Shown: positions 30,301 through 40,824 of the stretch, in pieces
Layout: every line of letters begins with the position of its first letter
Position numbering within the stretch: the first letter of the stretch is position 1
Source: Pseudozyma flocculosa PF-1
Lineage: Eukaryota > Basidiomycota > Ustilaginomycetes > Ustilaginales > Ustilaginaceae
Assembly (NCBI RefSeq): GCF_000417875.1
Contig: NW_006920872.1
Location: forward strand, 921,026-969,281
DNA length: 48,256 nt
Direction: 5' to 3'
Notes under the pieces: generated by a model
Told to the model about the DNA's origin: nothing
What the model saw: the letters and a program-made list of their open reading frames with translations, nothing else
The model's database searches: none
Translations under genes and position numbers: made by a program

Positions 30301-31107
30301 GGTGGCGGAGCGGAGTGTCACGGGATCAAGAAGGTCGGCGAGGGGAGAGGGAGAGGTGAGAAGGAGGAGATCAGGGTATGGGAAGACGTGCTAGGTTTCG
30401 TCGTTGCAGGGCGTGGTTGTCGTGGTCGTCGTCGCGGCTCTGAGAAGGGGGGGATAAGAGGAGCTGCAGGGGCTGCCAAGTCACGAAGGGGCGCCGGAGC
30501 GTGTATGAAATAGGGGCCAGGGGCAGCCGACTCGGGGAGGTAGATGGAGATGGAGGGAGGTGGAAGGAGAAGAACAAGAAGAAGCTCAGAGGGTATCGGG
30601 GCGTCAGGGCGTCAAGAGTCAGTCGTTGGCGGCGGCGGCGGCGGCGGCGGTTAGAGGTGGGGGGGAGGAAGGCGGAAACCCTCGCGGCTGTCTGTCTTGG
30701 CAAAAGAGGAAGACGAGGCGAGGCGCCATCCTCGCTCTGCCTCTCGGTATAAGTACACTCTCGCAAAGGCTTCCGTCGTTCGCAAAGCTATAGCTAGGTA
30801 CTTAGTACGGCAGCTCACACATCACCGTACCCCGCAGTCGAAGGGTAGGCTCGTCGGCGATAGCGCAGGGACAAGGCGGGGCTCCGCAACGGCACGGCAA
30901 AGGCAATCGAGACGGGACGGCAACTGCAGTGAGGTGCACTATCGCTGTACAACCGCCCCCACACCACATTGCGACGACGGGCGCGAGGACCGAGTGCCTG
31001 GTCTGACCCCGTGCTGTACCCCGGATCTCTCCAAGCGGCTGCTGCTGTGCCAGGCAGGGGAGTGCGCCTGGGGATTGAGGTTTGAATGGCGCGCGACGCC
31101 CTGCCCT

Positions 31108-31132
31108 GCCATGCCATGCCATGCCATGCCAT
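31108..31132. repeat. (GCCAT)5 tandem repeat
   Basis: Five perfect copies of GCCAT. Intergenic. Confidence 0.9.
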
Positions 31133-31891
31133 GCCGCCGTGCACTACCGTTCTACGTAGGGACTGCAACAGAAGTGCCACGCGAGCCAGCTCAGTGCGGG
31201 GGGAACGAGAGGAGAGGCTTCGGAAGAGGTTGCCGGGGAAGGGCTTGCTTGGACCAGTGACCAGAAGGGGGCCAGGCCACGAGGACATGGACGAGGGACA
31301 AAGAGGCATGATGGCGAGGCGGAGCGGATACCGCAGCCCGCTACGGGCAGCGGGCCATCGCCTGAGTGGCTTTGGGTACGGTACGAGTGAATCACAAGCC
31401 AAAGCGACTCTCTGGGCCGTAAGAAGGCGAGGGGCGCCGCGGTATCCGAGGGTCGAAATCGGTCAGCGAGAGGGGGGGAAGCGACAAAGCAACGTACGAC
31501 GTCGTGAGCCATCTCGAACGACGGCCTCTGTTGCCTGGCAGGGCAAAGTGGGGCGGCCCTTTGAACCGGACGTCTGCGCCGCTCAGCCGCGCCCACCGCC
31601 GGCATCACGGTGCCGCCGCCCGCCCGCCCGCTCGCCCGCCTTTTAGCGCTCCGCTGCGGCGATTTTCTCGTCTCGTCACTTGCCGCGGCCCGCGCTTGCC
31701 GTCAAGCTTAGCTTCGTCGTCGTCGTCGTCGTCGTCGTCGCTGTGCGTGTGAGCTTGCGCTTGCGCTTGGCCTGGCGAGCTCGACCAAGGTCGTACATAC
31801 AGCCAAGGTTGCCGCAATTCAAGAGGATGGCCCAACCGACTCGCCCGTCCGTAGGAATGGGATCGAGTGACGACGTCAAAGACGACCGCAT

Positions 31892-31916
31892 GGCCAGGCC
31901 AGGCCAGGCCAGGCCA
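31892..31916. repeat. (GGCCA)5 tandem repeat
   Basis: Five perfect copies of GGCCA. A near-identical (GGCCT)5 array lies at 48025-48049. Intergenic. Confidence 0.9.
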
Positions 31917-32720
31917 GGGCGACTGAGGGGCGGCCGTTGAAGAAATCCTCCGCGGCGCCGCTCTTTGATCACTTTGGGCGGGGATTGGCCGGTCAGTCAG
32001 CGCAGCGCAGCTCCAACGAAAGAGGCAGGAAAACTCTTTGCAGAACCTGAGCGGTTGCGGCGGTTCCAGTCGCCAGGGAGGCCAGCTCGCCTGCGCCCAC
32101 GCTCAGACGAACCACGCGGTCCACGCGAGCTGCCTCTTAGCGCCCTGACTAGTCTGCCTCTTGGCTTGGCTTGGTTTGCCGCATCTTCCGTCGTTGCCTT
32201 GGCACCTCTCGCCCGGCTGGTCGGCGCTCGAGACGTCTGCCTGGCTCAGCTTCGGGTCCGCACTTTTGCTCCTCTGCCTGACCAGTGACCACTCTCCTCG
32301 GCCTCTTGCCGGTCTCCGGATGCCAACGTCGACTTGAGCCGTCGACGCCCCCGCACGCATCCCGGCTGCCGATGCACGTCAAACCTCGTCCGTCGGTGCC
32401 ACCCCGCGCGTCCCGCCCCCCTCCCCCGGCCCCGCGCGTGTCAAAGCCAAACCGCGCCAGACGAGCACACCATATCGCCTCCCAGGCTTGCCATTCCATC
32501 GACGACGCACGCCTGCCACAACCAAACAGGCGAGGGATCAGCTGAGAGGCGTCGTACAGTGAACCAATCCTCCCCGACCATCTCGCTCCGACAATCACGC
32601 CAAGCTTCCAGGAGCGTGCAGAGACGCTGTACTGAAGCCTTGCTCGCCATCGGCCGTGGATCGACCCCGACGTCGAGTTGACACGCGAGCGCCACCCTGC
32701 TCCTCTCCCACGCTATCTCA

Positions 32721-32760
32721 TACAGTACTGTACATACAGTACTGTACATACAGTACTGTA
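32721..32760. repeat. Three tandem copies of a 12-bp perfect palindrome
   Basis: TACAGTACTGTA occurs at 32721-32732, 32735-32746 and 32749-32760, with an exact 14-bp period and the same 2-bp spacer CA each time. The array lies 270-310 bp upstream of the sulfatase ATG and about 180 bp upstream of its TATA element, where a dimeric transcription factor would bind. Its A+T content contrasts with the flanks. Function is inference. Confidence 0.7.
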
Positions 32761-32938
32761 CAGAGGGTCGCGTGGCGAATGACTCCGTCTCTATCGCTTT
32801 GGGCCGGCCAGTACCGAGCTGCCCAAGTCCGTGCCCCAACGTACGGCTCTAGATGGCACTCTGCACACCAGACGTGCTCGCCGACATGTCGATTGCAGGC
32901 AGCGATCCAGCCTCGTCTGCAAGTTTGGCCGGCATCGA

Positions 32939-32944
32939 TATAAG
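32939..32944 (+). promoter_or_regulatory. Candidate TATA box of the sulfatase gene
   Basis: TATAAG, 91 bp upstream of ATG 33030, downstream of the palindrome array. Confidence 0.45.
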
Positions 32945-33029
32945 TCGAGGTCAAAGGGGATCAAGTCCTTGATCAAAAGGTCCCATCCTCGCCCTCTAAC
33001 GCCCTGCTCTCCGGAGATCTTTGCCCAAG

Positions 33030-34971
33030 ATGGTCGTCGTCAGCAGCTCCTTCTTGACGACCCTGCTCGCGCTGCTGCTGCTCACCAGCGCCACCTCGGC
33101 CACGCCGGCGCAGCCCCGCGGCGCACCGCCCGCGTCCAACGCAGCCTCCCTCTCATCCCCATCATCGTTATCGCGTCGGGCGCCCAACTTCATCTACATC
33201 CTCTCCGACGACCAGGATGCCGCCTCTGCCACACGGGACGTCATGCCGCACCTGGCGCGCACCCTGTCCGAGGGCGGCAGCAACTACACGCACTTCTACA
33301 CGCCCATGTCCATCTGCTGCCCGTCGCGCGTCGGCTTCCTGCGCTCGCAGCACGGCCACAGCCACAATGTCACCTACGTCTCGGCGCCCTTTGGCGGCTG
33401 GGAGCGCTACGTCGAGCTCGGGTACCGCGACGATGCCCTGCCCTCGTGGCTCCAGCGGGCCGGCTACCACACCTCGTACGTCGGCAAGCTCATGAACGGC
33501 AACACGCTCACCAACGCCCAGAGCGTCGCCGTGCACGGCTTCAACCGCTCCGAGATCCTCCTCGACCCGCACACCTACGCCTTCACCAACGCCACCTACA
33601 GCGTCGATGGCGGCCCGCCCGAAAACAGGCCGGGCGAGTACTCGACCGACCACATCCGCGACGTGGGCCTCTCGATGCTCGACGAGGCCGTCAAGAGCGA
33701 CCAGCCCTTCTTTGTCGGCATCGCGCCCATCGGCCCGCACGCCGAGCTGCTGCCCGCGGACAAGAGCGTCTTCCTCCCGCCCGTCTCGGCGCCGCGGCAC
33801 GCGCATCTCTTCCCCGACGCCACCATCCCGCGCACCCCCTCGTTCAACCCGGACCGACCCAGCGGCGCCTACACGATCCGCAACCTCACCCGCCTCGACG
33901 ACGAGCAGGTGGCCTACCTCGACGAGTGGTACCGCCTCCGCCTCCGCTCCCTCCAGTCCGTCGACGAGCTCATCGGCGCCGTCGTCGACCGCGCCGAGCA
34001 GCTCGGCATCCTCGACAACACCTACATCATCTACAGCAGCGACAACGGCTACACCCTGGGCAGCCACCGCAGGCAGCCGGGCAAGACGACCGGATACGAG
34101 CAAGACATCCGCGTCCCCTTTTTCGTGCGCGGGCCCGGCGTCCCGGCCGGCGGTCTGCGGGACGACGTTCACAGCAACATCGACGTGTCCGCCACCATCG
34201 CTCATCTGGCGGGCGTCGAGACGCAGTACGAGCTCGACGGAAGGGTCATGCCCTGGGCGCGTCCTGTCGGTCGCGAAGGCAAGCACGACAAGTCGATCGG
34301 GACCGCGGCTGACGGCGTGGATGGGGCATTGACGGGGACGTCGACGCACCACCTCTCCGAGTACTGGGTCTACCTGCTCGACGAGGGCAAGTACGCCGGG
34401 GAACAGCAGGCCGCCCTCTACCGCGCGCTGCGGGTCAAGGACGACGGCGCCAACTGGGCCTACACCGTGTGGTGCAACGGCGAGCGCGAGCTCTACGACA
34501 TGAATGTGAGTGGCGCGTCTGGACCTGGCGATGACTGCTGCGGTACTCACCTCGACCCTTCACTCCTGGCTACCTCGTTCCCTCCTTGCCACTCGACAGG
34601 TTGACCCGCACCAGATGAACAACCTCCTCCTCCCCCCGTCGACCAACGGCACGGCGCTGGCGGAACCGTTTGCGCCGCTGCAGAGCCGCACCTCGTCGTC
34701 GCACCGCGTGGCCACGCGGCTGGATGCGCTGCTCCTCAACCTCAAGAACTGCAAGGGCCGGGCGTGCCGCGAGCTCTGGACCGCCCTCTTCCCGCGCGGC
34801 GAGGTGCAGTCGCTGCGCCAGGCGCTCAAGACGGAGTGGGACGCCTACTTTGACGCCGTCCCCCGTCTGCATTACACGAACTGCACGCCTGGCTTCAGGA
34901 GGGAAAACGAGCTGCCGGATTGGAGCGACGACCTGGCGTACGACGGCGCGAAGGGCAAGGGGCCCAAGTAA
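33030..34971 (+). CDS. Secreted arylsulfatase-type sulfatase
   Basis: Type I sulfatase that hydrolyses sulfate esters, probably outside the cell or in the vacuole for sulfur scavenging. Exons are 33030-34505 and 34600-34971, phase 0, giving 615 residues. The N-terminus MVVVSSSFLTTLLALLLLTSATSA is a clear signal peptide. PNFIYILSDDQDA (residue 52) supplies the metal-binding Asp pair. ICCPSR at 95-100 contains the C-x-P-x-R formylglycine motif with Cys96 as the converted residue, followed by VGFLRSQHG. Further: YVGKLMNG, PFFVGIAPIGPH, and SSDNGYTLGSH. Several N-x-T/S sites (NYT, NVT, NRS, NAT) fit secretion. Upstream are a TATA element and three palindromes. The substrate cannot be read. Confidence 0.92.
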
Positions 34972-35064
34972 AAGTCACCTTGGCAGCGGCGGCGGCGGCG
35001 GTGGTGGCAGGCATGTATCGTAGACAACCCATAGATGCGAGCGACAGAGCGAGTGACCCACGCC

Positions 35065-36152
35065 CTACGGCACCTCGCGCAGCCCCGTGGCAAAGGCGAC
35101 CGAGGCGTTGATGATGCGCTTGACGGCCTCGACCTCGTCGTCGTCCCGCGGTGCGTAGATGAGGGTGTACGTCGGCGGCAGGCCGACTTTGCGCTGCACT
35201 TTGTTCGCCGCACCTGCTCCGGCCCGACCACCTGCCCACCACCCTGCGCCGCTCCACCACCGAGCCGAACCCGAAATGCTCCACCGCCGAGCCAGCCAGG
35301 CGGGCCAACCGATCCAGAAGCCCGTGTAGGCCGGGCACCCGGCGAGGCCGTGCAGCTCTCCCCATCCCTTGCCGATGACCTCGTCGGCATCTTCGGGCGA
35401 GAGGACGAGGTGGAGGCTGCCGTCCTGCTTGCCGGGCGCGTCAGGCGGGGCGTGGACGTGGCAGAACTCTGCGCCGGGCAGCGACGAGAGGAAGAGGCGC
35501 GACAGGTCCGAGGGGAAGGCGGCGGAGCGCGTGGAGCGCGAGGGTGCGTCGGAGCGGGTCACGAGGGTGTGGGTGAGCGAGAAGAGGGCGGTGGACGAGG
35601 GTTCGATGCGGGAGGACGAGATGAGTAGGTGCGAAGGGTGGTTGGCGGCCAGCTGCCGCAGGTGCGCCTTGAGCGCCTGTGCGGGTGTGCGCGAGGGAGA
35701 ACATAACAGCGTGATCAGCCAGGGTCGGCGTTGCACCTTGTACCAGCTCGATGACCCACCTCTTCGCTGCCAGTCTCGTCGAGCTGGTCGACCTGCCGAT
35801 GCGGAGCCACTCCGGCCGTCTTTGGCCTCCCGCCCCTCCTCGATCCCAGCTGGCCCTTCAGATATCCCCTGCCACCACCATCGGCGAGTGGAAGGTAGTG
35901 GCGGCTACTTGTGCGCCAGAACCTTGCCAGGGCAAGCGGCTGAAGCACGAGGGAGTGTACGAGCCAGCCGAACAGGTTGTGCGGCAACGGTCCGCCGCCT
36001 CCCAGCGAGATGTAGAGGCGGTAATCGCGGTAGCCCGTCGACGCGAGGTTTGCCACGAGCAGCGCGACCAGACTCGAGACGAGGAGCGGAGATGTGTCGT
36101 AGACTGCGCGGGCGAGACGCACTGGCCGCCATGCTTGGATATACGTGGCCAT
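35065..36152 (-). CDS. Luciferase-fold (DUF5519) domain protein, membrane anchored
   Basis: Two exons, 35760-36152 and 35065-35676, joined in phase 0 to 334 residues. The N-terminus MATYIQAWRPVRLARAVYD is followed by one membrane segment (PLLVSSLVALLVANLAS) and the fungal lead-in YRLYISLGGGG...HNLFGWL. The C-terminal domain has the signature of the fungal family annotated as luciferase domain (DUF5519): EFCHVHAP, DGSLHLVLSPEDADEVIGKGW, GELHGLAG, TYTLIYAPRDDDEVEAVKRII. An Ala/Gly/Trp-rich insert interrupts the domain. The family name does not imply bioluminescence, and the function is unknown. It lies 334 bp downstream of the P-type ATPase on the same strand. Family call is good; role unassigned. 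Confidence 0.82.
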
Positions 36153-36485
36153 GTCCGCGATGATACCGGAAAGGCATGGAGGCAGGAGGGAGGAAAGTGT
36201 GGCGGCGTGGTCTCGAGCGAGCGGTGGGCCAGGGTCCAGCGCCGGCGCCCGTGCAGCAGCGCTCCCCCCCGCTGCCCCCGAGCTTTCCGCACGAGAGGCG
36301 GGCTGCTCATCAGGCCAAGGACAAAGCTCGCCGACAAGCTTTCGTCCTGCTCTCGACTCTGCCATGCTGGATTCGTGAGATTGAAACAAGGCTGTTTACA
36401 GTGCGTGAGATGACGAGGGGAGCGTTGCTTTCGTGGGCGAGATCACAAGGCGAGGCGAGCCCGCAGGGCATCAAGCGGCGGCGCT
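36153..36485. other. Intergenic region, ATPase 3' / DUF5519 promoter
   Basis: 333 bp between two same-strand genes. The frame upstream of the DUF5519 Met stays open, but its residues are low-complexity and not family-like. No further gene. Confidence 0.55.
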
Positions 36486-39400
36486 TCACCAGGCCATCTT
36501 GGCGACGACGCCGCGCGGGTAGCGGCGGACGAGGTACTTGCGTCCCTCCTCGACGAGGAGCATCGTCGCGCCAAAGGCCATCGGCAGGAAAAAGTGCTCG
36601 ACGGACACGCCGCGGGTGAGAAAGACGCGCTGGAGGGCGGGGATGTAGGAGAGGAAGACGGCGAGGACAAGGGCAAAGGCCATGGCGGGGAATAGGGCGA
36701 GGTTCTGGGTGCGCGCGTTGCCGATCGGAGGCTGCTGGAAAAGGCTGCTGAGCTTCTGCGTGCGCCACCCGAGCAGGTTGAACCACTGCATCAGAATCAA
36801 GTTGAAAAAGTAGACGGCGTTGGCCTGGTAGAGGACCTCGTTGAAGAGGGCCGGCGACTCGGTCTGCACGCGCCCGCCGCCGTAGCGCAGCCACATGTCG
36901 CTGAAGGGGACGCCGTGCCGCTGCATCCACCAGAATCCCATGGCGCACGAGGCAGCCGTGACGGGGAGGCCGACGAAGAGGTAGGCGTGCGTCAGCAGGC
37001 GCCAGTCGGCCAGGCGGTCGGTCCTGACGTTGCGCGGCTTGCGCTTGAGCAGGTCCGACTCGGGCTTCTCGAGGCAGAGCGAGAGCGACGGCAGCACGTC
37101 GGTGCCCACCGACACAAAGATCATCTGCAGGTTGCTGAGGATCTGCGGCAGGCCAAAGAAGAACGACAGCAGCACCGCCCACAGCTCGGCAAACGTGCCC
37201 GCCGGCAGCAGGTAGGCCACCGTCTTCTTGAGGTTGCAGAAGACCAGCCGGCCAAAGACGAGGGCGTCGACGATGCTGGCAAAGCTCTCGAGCAGCACCA
37301 TGTCGGCCGCCTCCATGGCCACCGATGAGCCGCCGCCCATGGCGATGCCGATGTCGGCCTGCTTGAGCGAGGGCGCGTCGTTGACGCCGTCGCCTGTCAT
37401 GCCGACGCAGCCGCCGCGCGCCTGAAACTCTTTGACGATGCGCAGCTTCTGCTCGGGCGTGGTGCGAGAGAAGACGATCTCGTCGTACCGGCAGCATTGC
37501 TCCCACTGCGCCTCGGCCATCTGCATCAGGTCGCTGCCCGTCAGGCTGAGGGCGCGCTGCGGACGTGTGTCGTTGCCATCGGCGAAGGTGTCGTACTCGG
37601 GCAGCGAGGCGGTCGAGAGCGCGTCGAAGCGATCCACCTTTTCGGCGGTGACGATGCCGCACTGGCGCGCGATGGCCTCGGCCGTCAGCTGGAAGTCGCC
37701 GGTGACCATGAAGAAGCGGATGCCCGCGCCGCGGCAGGTGCGCACCACCTCGGGGATCTCGGGGCGCGGCGGATCGACGATGCCAACCAGGCCCACGACG
37801 GTGAGGTCGACGTTGAGAGCGAGCGCCGCCGCATCCTCGATCGGCAGCGAAGTGTCGATCATCGTCGACGTGACGATGCGGCGGGCCAGCAGGATGACTC
37901 GCTGGCCGCGCGACGACCAGGCTGCCTGGGTGGCCATGAGCGACTGTCGGATCTCGTCGGTCAGCGGCACCACCTCTCCCGACGCGTCGAGGGCGTAGGC
38001 GCTGCGCTTGAGCAGGACATCCGGCCCACCCTTGGCCAGCAGGATCAGGTCACGCTCGGCATCGAAGCGCTCCGCCTCGGCGATCGAGATTGCACGGCTC
38101 GCAGCGCCAGCGTCCGAGGCGCGGACAAGCTTGAGCATGAACTTGTTCTTGGAGTTGAACGCGAGCTGGAAGCGCGTCGTCCAGGCGCTGGAGAGTCGCT
38201 CGACGCCGCTAGCCATCTCCTCGGCCATCTTGAGAATCGCGGTGTCGGTGGCGTCGCCGTGCACAGTGCGCTCGCGGACGGGCAGGTGGCACGAGGCGGC
38301 GTCAAAGGTGGCGGCGTTGCAGACGGCGCCGACAAGCTGGAGCTGGGTGAAGGCCGAAGCGAGCGGGCCGCCCGTGGTCATGTGGTCGCGTGCGTCGAGC
38401 GGGTCCGAGGTGAAGCCGTGGACGCCGACCGAGGTAACCGTCATGCGGTTGCTCGTCAGGGTACCCGTCTTGTCCGAGCAAAGGACCGTGATGGCTCCGA
38501 GCGTCTCGCAAGTTGAGAGCTGCTTGCAGAGGATCTTGGCCTTGGCCATCTTGCGGGCGGTGACGGTGAGCGAGAGGGTGACGGCAATCGGCATGCCCTC
38601 TGGGATAAAGGCGACGAGGATCGAGACGACGTTGACCAGCAGCGCCGACGTCGACATAAAGTCGGGGTGCCTGGGGCGCAGATAGGCGGCCCAGAAGATG
38701 ACGCAGACGACGGCGACGCCAATGGCGATGGCGGCGATGGTGTAGACAAACAGGCGGACCTCGCGCTCGAGCGTCGTGAGGCCCGTCCGCGGACGGTTCG
38801 TCATCTTGGCGATTCGGCCAAAGACGGTGTTGTCGCCCGTCGCGACGACGAGGCCGAGCGCCGAGCCGTTGACGCAGCTGGTGCCGGCCAGGGCAATGTT
38901 GCGGGTCTCGAGGTAGTTGTGCTCGGTCATGTCGACCGAGCCAGCCACGGCGTCAGCCTCGCCCGTGACGACGCTGCGGTCGAACTTGGCGTCGGAGCAG
39001 GCGATGATGCGGCAGTCGGCGGCCACCTTGCAACCGAGCGAGATGACGACGACGTCGCCTTGCACCAGTTCGGCGGCCGGGATCGAGTGCTTCTGGCCGT
39101 CGCGGACGACGATCACCGCCTCGGGCAGCATGCCGGCGATCGACTCCATGACCCGGCCCGTGGACCAGTCCTGGTGGGCGTTGAACGCCGCCTGGAGCAC
39201 GACGACAAAGACGAGCACGCAGGCGAGGGCGAGGTTGGACACTTGCGGGTGCGGGTTGCCCAGCGGCTTCCAGGCAATGAAGCAGACGATGGCACCGGCG
39301 ACGAGCAGCGGGCCGAAGCCGCCAAAGACGTAGCCAAAGAGCTTGCGGGCCCAGCGGTTCGGCGGCTTGGACATCTCGTTGCGGCCGTACTGCTTGAGGC

Positions 39401-39954
39401 GGCGCTCGGCCTGCGAGGTGTCGAGGCCCGCGTCGGCCGCCGAACCGAGGCGCTTGAGCGCATCTTCTGCGCTGATGGAGTGCCAGTCGAGCTCAGACAG
39501 TTCTGTCGGGTCAGGCGCCGCGAGGGGAACGCAAGAAAGGAGGTCAGCATGTGGTCTGCTCGCCAAGACGACCGCCCCCGCTCCTCGTCGACTCTGCAAA
39601 CGCACCCTTGACCGTCTTCTGCTCGCGCTTCTTTCGCTCGATGCGATCGTTGAGCCCGCCCTGGGACAGCTGCAGGCTGAGCGTCTTGAACTCGCCCGGC
39701 ACCTTGGCGCCCGCCTCGACGCGTGCCGGACCGCGGATCGAGGGCGCAACGCTGTAGGTGCGCTCCAGCGTCTTGTTGGTCTGCAGGCGGAGGCGCGAGG
39801 GACCTTGGCTCTCGAAGGTGGCATTGTGTGTCTTGTTGAGGATGGATGGGTGGCCAACGCCGCCCTTCTCGAGGTCGTGGTCGTGGTCGAGGTCGAGGTC
39901 GAGGTCGCGCTCCTTGTCGTCCTGACCGTCCAACGAGTGCTTCTCGGGATCCAT
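36486..39954 (-). CDS. P-type cation ATPase, type II, ACU (alkali-cation uptake)-like
   Basis: Large membrane cation pump. Exons are 39606-39954 and 36486-39502; the junction rebuilds KELSELDWHSIS in phase, giving 1121 residues. The N-terminus is acidic with Asp-Leu and Asp-His runs. The N-domain lead-in LKQYGRNEMSKPPNRWARKLFGYVFGG resembles Na,K-ATPase-like (IIC) and fungal ACU pumps. Catalytic signatures: VTGEADAV (TGES-type loop with Ala for Ser), PEGMPIAVTLSL in helix 4, CSDKTGTLTSNRMTV (phosphorylated Asp), KGGPDVLLKRS, MVTGDFQLTAEAIA and GMTGDGVNDAPSLKQADIGIAM. Six C-terminal helices follow. ACU ATPases of Ustilago mediate high-affinity K+ or Na+ uptake; the match here is by motif style only. 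A TATAAG lies 164 bp upstream. Confidence 0.88.
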
Positions 39955-40117
39955 CTCGGGCGAGGGGCTGCGGTCCGGCGAGGTGGTGGAGGTGGCAGCT
40001 GGGTTGGTCTTCCGTGGTGGACAGGAGCACAAGGCGGAGGAAAGTGGGGAGGACGATGAGAGACTCCGGGGAGGGCGAGGGATGGCGGCGAGAGTACGAT
40101 GAAGGTCGCCCTGGCTT

Positions 40118-40123
40118 CCTTAT
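40118..40123 (-). promoter_or_regulatory. Candidate TATA box of the P-type ATPase
   Basis: TATAAG on the minus strand, 164 bp upstream of the ATPase ATG. Confidence 0.45.
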
Positions 40124-40765
40124 AGGCTCCTCTCTGTCGTTGTGACCCGCGCGGGCGGCCAGGAAGGGGTGGACACGGCGCCGAGCGACGAGCGACGAGG
40201 ACGAACGTTGCGCCATCGACCAGGAGCGCGGCGAGGGGAGGCGTCTCTTGCCATTCACAGGCGCCGTGGCTGTGCAAGGCGGCCTGGGACGAGAAAGCGG
40301 CAAGGAGCCCGCCGTCAGATCCATCCACGAGCCGACTCGGGCTGGCCTGGCCAGGCAAGCAACGTGGCCACTGGACGGCGAGGCGAGACGGTGATGGCCA
40401 GTAGGGCGTCGAGGTGGGCGGAAAGCACTCACCACTGGGCGCCGCAAGGCCAGGTGGACGACGAAGCCACGCGGCGCTGCTGAAACAAGCTCAGAGCGCT
40501 GCGGCTGGTCGACCCACCGACGATGGCCTCGCCGACGCTTGCCCCTTTGGCCGCGCTGCCAGATGATCCCGAGTCGATAAGGGCCCGAGGGCAAGGCTGG
40601 GTGGGCGCGCTGTTGATCTTCCAGCCCAGCAGCGGCGCAGGGAGCTCCGGCATGGTGGCATCGCTGCTTCTCCCCAAGTGGCAGGCGGGTTGTTCTCTGC
40701 TTGTGAGCCGTGCCGCCGCCGGCGGGGGAATGTACACCAGGAGTCGTGCGGGGCTGGACCAAGCC

Positions 40766-40824
40766 GAGGGTCGAGGGTCGAGGGTGACGGAGAGGGTCGA
40801 GGGTGACGAAGAGGGTCGAGGGTT
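40766..40824. repeat. Tandem GGGTCGAGGGT(GACG) repeat
   Basis: GAGGGTCGAGGGT-type units are repeated with GACGGAGA or GACGAAGA spacers. At least three units lie within 59 bp, and single copies recur 0.5 and 0.8 kb to the right in the same intergenic region. Confidence 0.75.

Larger units (their letters stand above)
30301..33029. other. Long intergenic region with short tandem repeats
   Basis: 2.7 kb divergent region between the exporter and the sulfatase. It holds GTACCCCG motifs (30827 and 31016), a GCCAT pentamer array, a GGCCA pentamer array, a GTC-rich tract near 31716-31740, and three palindromes near 32.7 kb. Open frames are compositional. No gene seen. Confidence 0.5.

Noticed and set aside
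32831..34312. 493-codon plus-strand frame overlapping the sulfatase
   Set aside because: Arg/Pro/His-rich out-of-frame shadow of the sulfatase coding sequence.
36310..37662. 450-codon minus-strand frame within the ATPase
   Set aside because: Alternate frame of the same strand as the ATPase, which carries all the catalytic motifs.
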